A stretch of 64,000 bases of DNA from Lysobacter_K sp043738095. GTDB taxonomy: Bacteria > Pseudomonadota > Gammaproteobacteria > Xanthomonadales > Xanthomonadaceae. The stretch is from contig JAYSZI010000062.1 of assembly GCA_043738095.1 (NCBI GenBank), positions 1-64,000 on the forward strand. Direction: 5' to 3'. A program made the translations under genes and the position numbers. The notes below the pieces were generated by a model, which saw nothing but the letters and a program-made list of their open reading frames with translations, had not been told where the DNA came from and did not search any database. Each line of letters begins with the position of its first letter. Within the stretch, counting starts at the first letter, position 1. This document shows, piece after piece, positions 18,009 through 28,124 of this stretch.

Positions 18009-18238
18009 GGCGACACCTCGACGGCGAGGCAGTCGTACGACTTTTCCAGCTGCGCCCGTAGCGTTTCGCAAGGACGTTCGCCTTCAACCGTTAGGCGCAA
18101 ATGCCAGCGGTCGCCGTCGGTCTGGGTTTCGCCGTCGACACGCACGGGCTTGAAGCCGCGGCGTTCGGCGGCACCGAGCACGCGCACCAAGGCACCCTCG
18201 GCGCTACGTAGGGTGAGATCAAGTCGGTAGCGTTGCAT
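17999..18238 (-). CDS. ilvM: Acetolactate synthase regulatory (small) subunit, ACT domain
   Basis: A 79-residue single ACT-domain protein, in size and position the IlvM partner of IlvG. The beta-alpha-beta pattern is visible (YRLDLTLRSAEGALVRVLGAAERRGF, then the W-H-L-R-L-T-V strand). It overlaps ilvG by 20 bp and ilvE by 10 bp, so it is made in step with both. Sequence is weakly conserved in this family; the call relies on size, predicted fold and context together. Confidence 0.88.
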   Translation of the reverse strand: MQRYRLDLTLRSAEGALVRVLGAAERRGFKPVRVDGETQTDGDRWHLRLTVEGERPCETLRAQLEKSYDCLAVEVSPCR

Positions 18239-19906
18239 CAGCGTCCTCGCAGTCCAAGAGCATGGGGTCGGTCATCATTTGGGCGTTGTTGCGGTTGGGT
18301 GGCACCAGCGGCCACACGTTCGCAGTGGTGTCGATGGCCACGTGCAACAGCGCGGGGCCCGGTCTGGCGAGCAAGCGTTGCAATGCGCCCTCGCTGGCGT
18401 CGGCCCGATCGAGATAGAACGACGGAACGCCGAACGAGGCAGCGAGCGCGACGAAGTCGGGGTTGTCCGACAGGTCGGTCTCGGAATAGCGCTGCTCGAA
18501 GAACAGTTCCTGCCACTGCCGCACCATCCCTAATCGCTGGTTGTCCAGCAGCACGATCTTTATCGGCAGGCTGTAGCGACCGATCGTCGCGAGCTCCTGC
18601 ACGTTCATCAGGAACGAGCCGTCACCGCTGACGCACACCACCAGCGCTTCGGGATTGGCTAGCTGCGCGCCGATCGCAGCGGGCAGACCGAAGCCCATCG
18701 CGCCGAGCGAACCGCTGGTCAGATGTTTGCGCGGATCGTTGAAGCGCCAGTGCTGGGCGACCCACATCTGGTGCTGACCGACGTCGCACGACACGACTGC
18801 TTCGGGGGCGAGCTCGGACAGGCGTTTGAGCAGCGCTGGCGCATAGACCTTGTGACCGGGCGCGTCATAGCGTGCGGCGTGGCGCTGCTTTCGCTCCTGA
18901 CAAGTGGCACGCCAAACAGCACACTCCGGCAACGCAGCGGACAGCGCGTTGAGGCTGCTGCGCAGGTCGCCGAGCACCGGCGCATCGGCGCGGCGCAGCT
19001 TGTTGAGTTCGGCGCGGTCCACATCCAGATGTACGACTTTCGCTTTCGGCGCGAACTCAGAAAGCTTGCCGGTGGCGCGATCGTCGAAACGCGCACCGAC
19101 AACCACGAGCAGGTCGGCTTCCTGCACGGCCAGATTCGCTTCGCGCGTGCCGTGCATGCCGAGCATGCCGAGGTTGAGCGGATGCGCAGCCGGCAACGCG
19201 CCGATGCCGCGCATTGTCAGCACGGTGGGCACTTGCACCGCGCCGACGAAGGCGCGGAACTCAGCGACCGCGTCGCCCAGTGCGATGCCGCCTCCGCCGT
19301 ACACCAACGGCTTGCGCGCCTTGGACAGCAGTTCAAGTGCGGCGACCATCGACGACCAAATCGCGCGTGGCACTGGGTCTACCGGTGCTGGCTCGTGCAT
19401 TTGCAGGTGCGAGGCGTCGGCGGTCTGCACGTTCTTGGGAAGATCGATCAGCACCGGCCCCGGTCGACCGGAACGTGCGAGACGAAATGCCTCGCGCAAC
19501 ATCGTCGGCAGTTCGTCAGCACTACGCGGCAGAAAGCTGTGTTTGACGATGGGCATCGTCATGCCGAACACGTCGATTTCCTGAAAGGCGTCCGTGCCCA
19601 TGAGCGTGGTGGGCACCTGCCCGGTGATCACAACCATCGGCACCGAATCGAGCATCGCGTCGGCGATGCCAGTGACCAGATTCGATGCGCCAGGACCGGA
19701 GGTGGCGACGCACACGCCAACGCGACCGCTGGCACGCGCGTAGCCGTTGGCGGCGAACGCAGCGCCTTGTTCGTGCCGAACCAGGATATGCCTCAGGTCC
19801 GACCCGTAAAGCGCGTCGTAGAACGGCATGATCGCGCCGCCGGGATAGCCGAACAGCGTGTCGACGCCTTCCGCGGCCAGTGCACTCACCAGCCACTGTG
19901 ATGCGT

Positions 19907-19910
<4 letters not shown>
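18219..19910 (-). CDS. ilvG: Acetolactate synthase large subunit
   Basis: ThDP/FAD enzyme making 2-acetolactate from pyruvate, and acetohydroxybutyrate with 2-oxobutyrate. It has 563 residues from ATG 19910, giving an ATGA overlap with ilvC. The frame runs about 130 codons further upstream, but that is out-of-frame ilvC sequence. It shows GYPGGAIMPFYDAL, the catalytic Glu in RHEQGAAFAANGYAR, TSGPGASNLVTGIADA, and the ThDP motif starting GDGSFLMNVQEL. Cytoplasmic, working with IlvM. Confidence 0.96.
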
Positions 19911-20965
<1,055 letters not shown>

Positions 20966-21034
20966 TGGTACTTCCTTGGATGAGAGGGGGGACTAGGGCA
21001 CGGGAAATTGGAAACGCTCACGCTCCGATGCCTG

Positions 21035-22849
21035 TCATCCGGGGCGAAGCGAGGGATCTGCTGTTTCCGCCGATGCTTCGGCAAGCAAATTCATCACTTC
21101 GCTAGGCATGACGTCGGTAGTCGGAATGACATCAATGTGGATTGCGGGACGACGCGCTTGTGCGGAAATGTCGGCGTCGAGCGGGCCTGGCGCGGTGACC
21201 GCGCCGCGCGATGCCGAGCGGACCAGCTGCATGTACTTGGCGAGCACACCGGTGGTCACGCGCGGCGCAATCTGTACAGCCTCGCGAGTGGCTAGCTCGG
21301 CATCGACATCGAGCCGGCGCGCACTGACGTCGATGCGCACGCGATCGCCGTCGCGCAGCTTCGCGATGGCGCCGCCGCGCGCCGCTTCGGGCGATACGTG
21401 GCCGACCATGAAACCGTGGGTCGCGCCGCTGAAGCGGCCGTCGGTGACAAGCGCGACATCGTTGCTGAGCCCTTGACCGACCAGCGCCGCAGTGACCGCG
21501 AGCATCTCGCGCATGCCAGGGCCACCGGCGGGGCCTTCAAAGCGGATCACCACGACATCGCCAACGTTGATCGCGTGGTTCTGCACCGCAGCGAATGCGG
21601 CCTCTTCCGAATCGAACACGCGCGCGGGTCCCTCGAAGTACTCGCGACCGTGGCCGGCGAGCTTGACGATGCATCCCTCTGGCGCGAGGTCGCCGTAGAG
21701 GATCGAGTAGCCACCGCGCGGCTTGATCGGGTTGGCAACCGTGCGGACCACGTCCTGCGGGCCCGGAGCAGGAAGCGCGTCCAGCTCTTCGAAGAACGAA
21801 CGGCCCGTGACTGTGGCGATGTCCTCAATCAGACCTGCTGACCGTAGTTCATCCGCGACCAACGCAGTGCCACCAAACGTGAACATCTCCGCCGCGGTGT
21901 AGCGACCGCCGGGCTTGAGATCAGCGATCACTGGTGTGCACGCTGCCGCGAGCTCGAACTCATCGAGGTCGAACGCGACACCAGCCTCGTGCGCGATCGC
22001 AAGCAGATGCAGCACCGCATTGGTCGAGCCGGCGGTGGCTGAAACCGCGCGGGCCGCATTACGCAGTGCGGCGACAGTGAGCAGCTCGCGCGGCGTCGGT
22101 CCCCCGTGGCGCAGTTGCTGCATCACGAGCTCGCCGCAAGTGCGCGCAGCGGCGGGCTTGTCGGCGTGAATCGCCGGGATATCGTTGAGCTGCAGCGGCG
22201 ATAGGCCGAGGAAGGTAAGCACCATCGCCATCGTGTTAGCGGTGAACTGGCCACCACACGCGCCGGCGCCAGGGCAGGCCCGTGACTCGACGTGGTGCAA
22301 CTCGGCGTCGTCGATGCGCCCGGCCGAATGCGCGCCGACGGCCTCGAACACGTCCTGCACGGTTACTGCTTTCGACGTGCCGTCTTTGGCGTGGCACTGC
22401 CCCGGCATGATCGTGCCGCCGTAGAGGATCACGGTGGGGATATCGAGGCGCGCCGCTGCCATGGCAGCAGCAGGCAGCGTCTTGTCGCAGCCGACCAAGA
22501 GCACCATGGCGTCGAGGCAGTGGCCGCTGACCGCCAGCTCTATCGAATCAGCGATCGTCTCGCGCGAGGCGAGCGACGCGCGCATGCCGTCCGTTCCCAT
22601 CGCGATGCCGTCGGTAACGGCAATGGTGTTGAACTCCACGGGCGTACCGCCGCCGGCCTGCACGCCGGCGCGCACGTGTTGCGCGAGGTCGCGTAGTGTC
22701 AGGTTGCACGGCGAGACGTCGGTCCAGGTGTGCACGACGGCGACCAGGGGTTTCGCGATGTCCACATCGTCGAGTCCGGTCGCACGCAGCATGGCGCGGG
22801 CCGGAGCGCGGGCGGGGCCTAGCTTGATGGCATTGCTTCTCACGAACAC
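21035..22849 (-). CDS. ilvD: Dihydroxy-acid dehydratase
   Basis: Fe-S dehydratase giving the 2-oxo acids for Val/Leu and Ile. It has 604 residues as called. Cluster cysteines are in VSPCNLTLRDLA, VGCDKT and CPGAGACGGQFTANTM. Start choice: GTG 22849 lies only 3 nt after AAGGAG, while GTG 22843 (two codons in) has 9-nt spacing and may be the real start; either gives the same enzyme. It is the first structural gene of the operon, directly behind the attenuator, so its expression responds to the charged Leu/Val/Ile tRNA supply. Confidence 0.96.
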   Translation of the reverse strand: MFVRSNAIKLGPARAPARAMLRATGLDDVDIAKPLVAVVHTWTDVSPCNLTLRDLAQHVRAGVQAGGGTPVEFNTIAVTDGIAMGTDGMRASLASRETIADSIELAVSGHCLDAMVLLVGCDKTLPAAAMAAARLDIPTVILYGGTIMPGQCHAKDGTSKAVTVQDVFEAVGAHSAGRIDDAELHHVESRACPGAGACGGQFTANTMAMVLTFLGLSPLQLNDIPAIHADKPAAARTCGELVMQQLRHGGPTPRELLTVAALRNAARAVSATAGSTNAVLHLLAIAHEAGVAFDLDEFELAAACTPVIADLKPGGRYTAAEMFTFGGTALVADELRSAGLIEDIATVTGRSFFEELDALPAPGPQDVVRTVANPIKPRGGYSILYGDLAPEGCIVKLAGHGREYFEGPARVFDSEEAAFAAVQNHAINVGDVVVIRFEGPAGGPGMREMLAVTAALVGQGLSNDVALVTDGRFSGATHGFMVGHVSPEAARGGAIAKLRDGDRVRIDVSARRLDVDAELATREAVQIAPRVTTGVLAKYMQLVRSASRGAVTAPGPLDADISAQARRPAIHIDVIPTTDVMPSEVMNLLAEASAETADPSLRPG

Positions 22850-22905
22850 GAGCTCCTTGCGATGTCGGTAAAGACATTGCTGTCGAAATCAGGAAACCCG
22901 GGCCG

Positions 22906-22946
22906 CAAAAACAAAAACCCCGCGCCTTTTCGGGCGCGGGGTTTTG
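22906..22946 (-). terminator. ilv attenuator terminator
   Basis: On the minus strand a 13-bp stem (AAAACCCCGCGCC with GGCGCGGGGTTTT, loop CGAAAA) is followed by TTTTTGTTTTTG. It lies between the leader peptide stop codon and ilvD. Its 5' arm (22933-22943) is also perfectly complementary to the end of the leader reading frame (22993-23004), which provides the competing antiterminator. Confidence 0.92.
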
Positions 22947-22980
22947 GTTTTTGCAACCTGGGTTTTGTGTGAACTGCTAC

Positions 22981-23130
22981 TTACACATACCCGAACCCCG
23001 CGCCTTGTAGGACGGTAATAAGGCTAATAAATACGAGTACGAGGGCGAGGCCAAGCGCGACACGCAGCGACTCCGGCATGCCGGTCGGCATGTCCTGGAG
23101 CATCTGCGGGGGGTTGTTGCGCTGCGTCAT
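22981..23130 (-). CDS. ilv operon leader peptide
   Basis: A 49-codon reading frame 38 bp upstream of the attenuator stem. The middle (residues 22-41) contains 13 Leu/Val/Ile in 20 residues, for example ALGLALVLVFISLITVL, encoded largely by CTT, CTA, CTC, GTA and ATT, several of which look rare in this GC-rich genome. It has no other role than to stall ribosomes when these tRNAs are uncharged. The start at 23130 lacks a clear ribosome site; Met10, Met14 or Met18 could also be used without changing the mechanism. The last codons (GGC GCG GGG TTC) form the antiterminator arm. Confidence 0.88.
   Translation of the reverse strand: MTQRNNPPQMLQDMPTGMPESLRVALGLALVLVFISLITVLQGAGFGYV
22993..23004 (-). 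promoter_or_regulatory. Antiterminator arm of the ilv attenuator
   Basis: RNA GGCGCGGGGTTC at the end of the leader frame duplicates the 3' arm of the terminator (22916-22926) and can pair with the shared 5' arm at 22933-22943 over 11 bp. A ribosome reading through to the stop codon covers it, letting the terminator form; a ribosome stalled in the Leu/Val/Ile run leaves it free. Confidence 0.82.
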
Positions 23131-23161
23131 GCGGCTGAGAAAAACATAGCCTGAGGCAGAA

Positions 23162-23167
23162 TGTCAA
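23162..23167 (-). promoter_or_regulatory. Possible -35 element of the ilv operon promoter
   Basis: A perfect TTGACA on the minus strand 31 bp upstream of the leader start. No good -10 lies at 16-18 bp; the best AT-rich match, TATGTT, is at 13 bp. Position supports a promoter here, but the -10 assignment is unsure. Confidence 0.4.
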
Positions 23168-23222
23168 CCCCTAATCGATGCAGCGTTTTCCGTCGCCTCT
23201 GCTTGGATGCGCTCGTGCCAGG

Positions 23223-26200
23223 TCAATTCGTGGTGCCGCGGGGTCCTTCCACGCTTCCTACGAGTTGCAATCGTCCCTCGATCAACAGCCCTTCGGCGTC
23301 ATCCCGCAAATCCTGCAGCAATGTGTCGAGGTTGGTGAGACGGGTAGGGCGGAAAGCCGCCCAGCCGTTACGGCCGTGCGCCTTTACGTAGTAAAGCGCT
23401 TGGTCCGACAGCTCCACCATGGTTTCCCAACTCGCCTGCACGTCTTGATTGCGAAACAGCGGGTACTCCGAAAGGCCTACGGAGCACGTCACTCGCAACA
23501 CCAGGCCGCCATCAATCTCGAACGAATGCGCGGCAATGGTTGAGCACAATCGCTCGCCGAGCAGGGCGAGGTTGCGAGACGGGGTCGGTCGAAACACCAG
23601 CAGGAATTCTTCACCGCCCCAGCGCACGACGTAGTCCCCAGTGCGCACGAGCGCCGTAAGGAGCTGGGCAAACTGTGTCAACACACGGTCACCGGCCATG
23701 TGGCCATGTTCGTCGTTGACTGACTTGAAGTGGTCGATGTCCACCAAGGCGAACACCATGACTTCGTCGACATAGTCACCTTGCGCGGCGCGCCGATCAT
23801 AGAACGCAAGGTCGGCGGGAATCTGGCGGGTCAGATAACGTCGGTTGCGCAAGCCGGTGAGCGGGTCAGTGTGGCTTGCCTCCTCGAGGCCGCGGCTGGC
23901 TTCCTCAAGCTCCCGGTTGGCGATCTCGAGCGCTTCGGTACGCTGATGCACCAGCGATTCCAACGCGAGTTGCCGCAGGCGGTACCGATGCCGTTGGAAG
24001 CGATAGCCAGCAAAGACGAGGGTCACTAACAGCAGCCCCAGCAACGCAATGAACCACGCCGTTTCGTGGAAGCGCGGCTTGATGGAGAAGGGCAGGCGCG
24101 CCGTTGCGGTCCCGGGCACTCCAGCGTTGTTGCTGCCGCGCACCTCGAAGGTGTACGCCCCTGGTGGCAGATTGGTATAGGTCGCGTTGCGCTGAAGCGC
24201 GTCGCCTTGGCGCCATCCTCGATCGTAGCCGCGAAGACGGTACTGCACGCCGATACTTTTTGGCTCTTGGAAACTCAGCACGGTGTACTCAAACGAAAGA
24301 TCGCGTGCATCCTCTGGCAACTCGTTAGCAGCTATCGCTTGCGCTGGGCGCCACTGATCGCGCACCTGCACACGCTCGATCACGGCATTGGGTGGCACCG
24401 AATTCTTGACGATGGAAGGGATATCCAAGGTCACAATGCCGTCGCGAGAGGGCAGCCATAGCGAGTTGCCGCGCAGCAGTCCCTTGGAATTGCCGGCGCC
24501 GCTGCAGCAGTAGCCCTGCTGGCCGCTTCTCGGGTCGCCGCGTACGTTGAGCAGCATCTCGCCGCGGACGCGTGGCTGCCGGCCCGAAGCCAACGCAGTG
24601 AGATCGGCGACGGGTACCCGAGAGATACCCAGTGATCCTGCCGACCACAGATATCCATCATGTTCGGCTAGATAGAACGGCGAATTGGCGGGCACGCCTT
24701 GGGCCTCACTGAGCTCGTACCAACGCCCACCCTGGGCGAAAAAGGTCCGCTCGGGCAGGGTGCCGATCACGATGCGACCGTCATGAAGCTGCGTGATTGC
24801 AGTGACATCCAACCCCGGGGGCAATCCCGTATCGAGACCAGCCGGGAAGAACTTGTCGCCGCGCATCTCGAACAAGCCGCTTTGCGTACCAACCCGCATC
24901 CGTCCATCGCGCGCCTGGTGAAAATAACGCGTACGCGGATCAGCTAGTCCATCGGCCTGGTCATAGCGACGCAGTCGATCGCCGCGCAAGCGATACAGGC
25001 CTTCGGACGTAGGAATCCAAAGCTCGCCGCCTGCGCCGCGGATAAACCCGTAGATTTGTGCCGTCGCTAGCGGCGCGAACAGCGCCGGTTGTTGCACCAT
25101 GCCTGCCTTGTCGCCCGTATGGTGGATCACCGCAAGACCGCGCCGAGTGCCGATCCAAAGCCGGTCGGCCTCCGCCAGCAAGTTGTAGCCATGAGGATGG
25201 GGTAACGCATCACCGCGAGCTACCAGCTTGAAGCGCCCGTCCTCGAACACACTTACGCCGTTATTGCCGCCTACCCAAACGCGGCGCCCGTCGGGATCGG
25301 CTGACAGCGACCAGACGAAGCGATCGTTTAGACCCTCGGGCGTGCTGAAGCGATGCGTCCAACTGTCGTGAAGCCGAATCAATCCGTCGGCGAGACTCCC
25401 AAACCACAAGCTGCCTTCGCGATCTTCAAATCCCGCGCGCAACCCTGGAATGCCGCCCGGACCTGTGGCATCAATGAACTCCGTCATGCGGCGATCGCGA
25501 ATCCGGGCCAAGCCGAGATCGCCGCCCGCCCACAAGCTGCCTTGGCTGTCGGCATAGAGCAGATCGACTGGCGTGCGCTTGAGCGGCGGAGCAGCGTCGG
25601 AGCGCTGCCAACCATCAGCGCCGTAGGAAAAAAGCCCGAGAGTGGTAGCCGCCCAAAGTTGTCCTTGGGTGTCGACGAGCCGATTGACTGCTGCGGTTTG
25701 CGCCTCGGCGGGAAGGGGTTGCGCATGCCAGCGATGTCTGTCGAAGCGATGGACGCCGCCACGCGTACCAACTAGCAAGCCATCGCTACGGGCAAGCAGG
25801 GACTGCGCTAGCGCTGGAGAGCCGGGAACAGCGTGGAGCCGTCCTGCTTGCGCGCGAAAAACGCCGCTCGCAGTCGCAACCCACATTTGCCCTGTCGAAT
25901 CCTCCGCGAATGCGGTGACATCGAGCGCTGGCCAGCGTTGCTGATCGACCGCCGGCACCGGCGTAAATCGCCGACCGTCATACACCGCCGCGCCGCGGTA
26001 GGTCCCGATCCAGAGCGTGCCGTCGCGTGCTCGGAGCAGGGCGCCCACAAGGCCGGCTGGGATCGCGTTTGCCTCCTCAGGCATCTTGTGGACAAAGCGC
26101 ACGCCATCGAATCGCGCAACGCCCGATTGCGTACCCACCCAGATGTAGCCATCGCGATCCTGAGCAATGCTCAGCGCACTCACTTGCGGCAGACCGTCCC

Positions 26201-26315
26201 GCACCGTCCAATTGTCGCGAACGTAGTTATGAAACGCTTTGTCAGGCTTGAGCGCGCCGCTGACACCTGGCAAGGCGAGCAACAACATCGCAAGCAGGTA
26301 CCCCGGGATGCGCAT
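23223..26315 (-). CDS. Membrane diguanylate cyclase with two-component propeller sensor (Reg_prop, Y_Y_Y, GGDEF)
   Basis: Signalling enzyme of 1030 residues that should make cyclic di-GMP in response to a periplasmic cue. It has a signal peptide or uncleaved anchor (1-21) and two seven-bladed propellers built from Reg_prop repeats (about 30-640; recurring DGYIWVGT, DGTLWIGT, GQLWAAT). A Y_Y_Y domain follows (about 680-745, SFEYTVLSFQEP to PPGAYTFEVRGSN), then one membrane helix (about 750-772), a short coiled coil and a C-terminal GGDEF domain. The active motif G900-G-E-E-F904 is intact, and an RTGD inhibitory I-site lies five residues before it, so product inhibition is expected. No EAL domain. 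It starts at ATG 26315. Monocistronic as far as can be seen. Confidence 0.93.
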   Translation of the reverse strand: MRIPGYLLAMLLLALPGVSGALKPDKAFHNYVRDNWTVRDGLPQVSALSIAQDRDGYIWVGTQSGVARFDGVRFVHKMPEEANAIPAGLVGALLRARDGTLWIGTYRGAAVYDGRRFTPVPAVDQQRWPALDVTAFAEDSTGQMWVATASGVFRAQAGRLHAVPGSPALAQSLLARSDGLLVGTRGGVHRFDRHRWHAQPLPAEAQTAAVNRLVDTQGQLWAATTLGLFSYGADGWQRSDAAPPLKRTPVDLLYADSQGSLWAGGDLGLARIRDRRMTEFIDATGPGGIPGLRAGFEDREGSLWFGSLADGLIRLHDSWTHRFSTPEGLNDRFVWSLSADPDGRRVWVGGNNGVSVFEDGRFKLVARGDALPHPHGYNLLAEADRLWIGTRRGLAVIHHTGDKAGMVQQPALFAPLATAQIYGFIRGAGGELWIPTSEGLYRLRGDRLRRYDQADGLADPRTRYFHQARDGRMRVGTQSGLFEMRGDKFFPAGLDTGLPPGLDVTAITQLHDGRIVIGTLPERTFFAQGGRWYELSEAQGVPANSPFYLAEHDGYLWSAGSLGISRVPVADLTALASGRQPRVRGEMLLNVRGDPRSGQQGYCCSGAGNSKGLLRGNSLWLPSRDGIVTLDIPSIVKNSVPPNAVIERVQVRDQWRPAQAIAANELPEDARDLSFEYTVLSFQEPKSIGVQYRLRGYDRGWRQGDALQRNATYTNLPPGAYTFEVRGSNNAGVPGTATARLPFSIKPRFHETAWFIALLGLLLVTLVFAGYRFQRHRYRLRQLALESLVHQRTEALEIANRELEEASRGLEEASHTDPLTGLRNRRYLTRQIPADLAFYDRRAAQGDYVDEVMVFALVDIDHFKSVNDEHGHMAGDRVLTQFAQLLTALVRTGDYVVRWGGEEFLLVFRPTPSRNLALLGERLCSTIAAHSFEIDGGLVLRVTCSVGLSEYPLFRNQDVQASWETMVELSDQALYYVKAHGRNGWAAFRPTRLTNLDTLLQDLRDDAEGLLIEGRLQLVGSVEGPRGTTN

Positions 26316-26582
26316 CGCTGCTTAGCCTCGCTACACGCCGCTACATCTGACCATATCACCGACGCCGTGGCGGCTCGTCACCAGACCGTTGCCCCTACGG
26401 CAGCCCATGCTCCAGCAGTGCCCTAAAAGTAGGTGGCACTTCCTTCAGGAAGCCAAATTCTCTGTGTCGCTCGCCCGGGTGATGAGCTTGGTTCGAGCGC
26501 GGTTTTCCCTGACCTTCGTTCCTTGGCGCTTCAGGCCTTAGCAAAGTGGGACGTATGGTAGCGGCCGCAGCGGAGCGGGAAG
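26316..26582. other. Gene-poor start of a remnant region
   Basis: About 270 bp upstream of the diguanylate cyclase with no recognisable coding sequence. It should include that gene's promoter. It runs into the homoserine dehydrogenase remnant without an obvious boundary repeat. Confidence 0.35.
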
Positions 26583-26747
26583 GTCTACCAGATTGCGTAT
26601 ACCGATACTGCTGACCACCCCATCGCTCAACACACCCGGGGCGGTGATCTCGCCACCCGCTCCGGGGCCACTCATCTTGAGCGGCATATGATTCTGACGA
26701 TCGGTACGGATCTCGATGTGATTCTGCCCAGGCTCCAGCTGCGCAAA
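26583..26747 (-). pseudogene. Remnant of a homoserine dehydrogenase (ThrA-type) C-terminus
   Basis: A short frame reads FAQLEPGQNHIEI...MPLKMSGPGAGGEITAPGVL. The string GPGAGxE(I/V)TAxGV(L/F)xD is the signature of the last segment of homoserine dehydrogenases, including the bifunctional aspartokinase-homoserine dehydrogenase. Only about 55 residues match and nothing of the NAD or catalytic domains is present, so this is a broken leftover. A real thrA presumably lies elsewhere in the genome. Confidence 0.6.
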
Positions 26748-26920
26748 CGCTGAACGTGCAGGCAAGCACGTTCGTGGCTTAGTCGATGTGCACAGGCAGC
26801 TAGTACGACGCGCGGGGCTCAAGGCCTCTCAGGTCTACCAGTGGGAGCGTCGCAAGGCTGAGCCTACCTCCGCAGTGCTCCTATCTTCAAATGAAGCCAG
26901 CATTGCGGGCGCTAGTGAAG
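26748..26920. other. Unassigned sequence between two gene remnants
   Basis: The plus-strand frame beginning at 26788 gives a short helix-turn-helix-like string (AGLKASQVYQWERRKAEP) that could come from a transposase or phage regulator, but it is too short to assign. After about 26870 the frame simply shadows the minus-strand remnant. Confidence 0.3.
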
Positions 26921-27331
26921 TCAGTACAGCCATCTCTGCAGCATCGACCACGTGGCGGCGCAAGTCAGCCCAGCAGGCGCGGGTTCGGTAGGTTCCACGT
27001 CGGTACCCACGCCGCGAACGCTGGCTGCCAGCATCGCAATGGCAACGGCTAACTGGGCGGAGTGGCTGATGTTCCCGTGCACGCCGGAGGGCCAGACCGG
27101 CTCACGGTGACTGCCGATACAGATTTCGAGATCGGTGATTTCAAGCGCGCAAAGCGCGGCGCGGGCAGCTCGCCAACCGTGGAGGAACTCGGCCTGTCGC
27201 TTGGGCACCGAGTTTCGAACCGATTTTGGGAAGGTGATTCGCGCTTCAGCGAACGCATCGTAGGAAAACCCGTGGGACTCGAAGGGCACGCCGAACGCTC
27301 GCCGGCCCGCCAGCGAGAACCGTCTCGGCAC
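26921..27331 (-). pseudogene. Truncated EntD/Sfp-type 4'-phosphopantetheinyl transferase
   Basis: An intact enzyme of this kind loads the phosphopantetheine arm onto NRPS carrier proteins. The 136-residue frame (GTG start) carries the EntD-like N-terminal half: VPKRQAEFLHGWRAARAAL, REPVWPSGVHGNISHS (P1 region) and GVGTDVEP (P2 region with the Mg-binding acidic pair). The sequence then departs from the family, and the third essential motif (F-S-x-K-E-x-x-x-K) is absent in all frames downstream, which instead run into remnant DNA. Family length is about 220-240 residues, so the C-terminal 90 or more are lost. It is probably inactive. It lies 12 kb from the NRPS operon and follows the gene at 27397. 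Confidence 0.75.
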
Positions 27332-27396
27332 GGACAGCAGGCAACGCGCAGAGCACTAGCCTGCGGGACGCGGTGCCCGCTTGAGGTTTCCAGGGC

Positions 27397-28116
27397 TCAT
27401 CCGCTCGGTGCCGACACCCGCGGCTTCGTCGCCGGGCGGCCGGTTGCACTGACTATGCATGCTTGGGGACTGCCGACGCCTACGTCGCCGATCGAGCCTA
27501 TCGGCCCGCTCGAATAGTCGTCGACGAGGCGCCGGCTACGCGGCAGAAAGTTGGCTCGATAGAACCGACTGAAGCGCGCGATGCGGCGCCCTCGATCCGT
27601 GAGAACCAGACAGCCCGATTCGCGAGTTACTGTGCCCGACGCTAGCTGTTCGGTCAGGCGGACGTCGGCAACCCGTTGCTCGCGCAGGTAGTCAGTCGCT
27701 ATTACACCTTCGATCGCACCAACCGGGATGGCGCCGCCGCGTTGTTCGATTTTCTCAAGTAGATAAATCGACAGGGAACGGTCGATGACGGTGGGGACCG
27801 AGATGGCGAAAACGTAACCGCACATGAGCCAGACGACTGCAAGCTGCGCTCGTTCGAACGCATTGAGCGGAGCCAGCAGGCGGGTTGCCTGCATCGCTGC
27901 GCCGGTCGCCGCCGCTGCCACGGCGGCGTCGAGCAACGCACCGTAGAACACGACGTCGACCGAAAACAATCGCGCGTGTGCGACATTGACCACCGCCAGC
28001 AGTAGCCCGTAGACCAGCAGTGAAAACGCTGCGCGAGCAGATTTCGACGAGGTTGTCGCGTCGGCCTGCTTCACTGCTGGCGGACCCGATGCGCCCGAGG
28101 CGGGAATCACGGACAT
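27397..28116 (-). CDS. Small polytopic membrane protein with cytoplasmic C-terminal domain, function unknown
   Basis: 239 residues from ATG 28116; a TTG at 28128 overlapping the upstream stop as TTGA is an alternative. Three hydrophobic helices are clear (about 28-50, 58-80 and 90-112). A cytoplasmic region follows that looks like a winged-helix fold (IEGVIATDYLREQRVADVRLTEQL... LTDRGRRIARFSRFYRANF). Similar small proteins travel with polysaccharide and glycosyltransferase operons; I know of no established activity. It is the last intact gene of the minus-strand glycoconjugate operon and closely follows the DUF5916 gene. Confidence 0.65.
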   Translation of the reverse strand: MSVIPASGASGPPAVKQADATTSSKSARAAFSLLVYGLLLAVVNVAHARLFSVDVVFYGALLDAAVAAAATGAAMQATRLLAPLNAFERAQLAVVWLMCGYVFAISVPTVIDRSLSIYLLEKIEQRGGAIPVGAIEGVIATDYLREQRVADVRLTEQLASGTVTRESGCLVLTDRGRRIARFSRFYRANFLPRSRRLVDDYSSGPIGSIGDVGVGSPQACIVSATGRPATKPRVSAPSG

Positions 28117-28124
28117 TGGATGTC

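Noticed and set aside
26395..26769. 124-residue minus-strand frame over the remnant region
   Set aside because: Overlaps the better supported homoserine dehydrogenase remnant in another frame, with no motif of its own.
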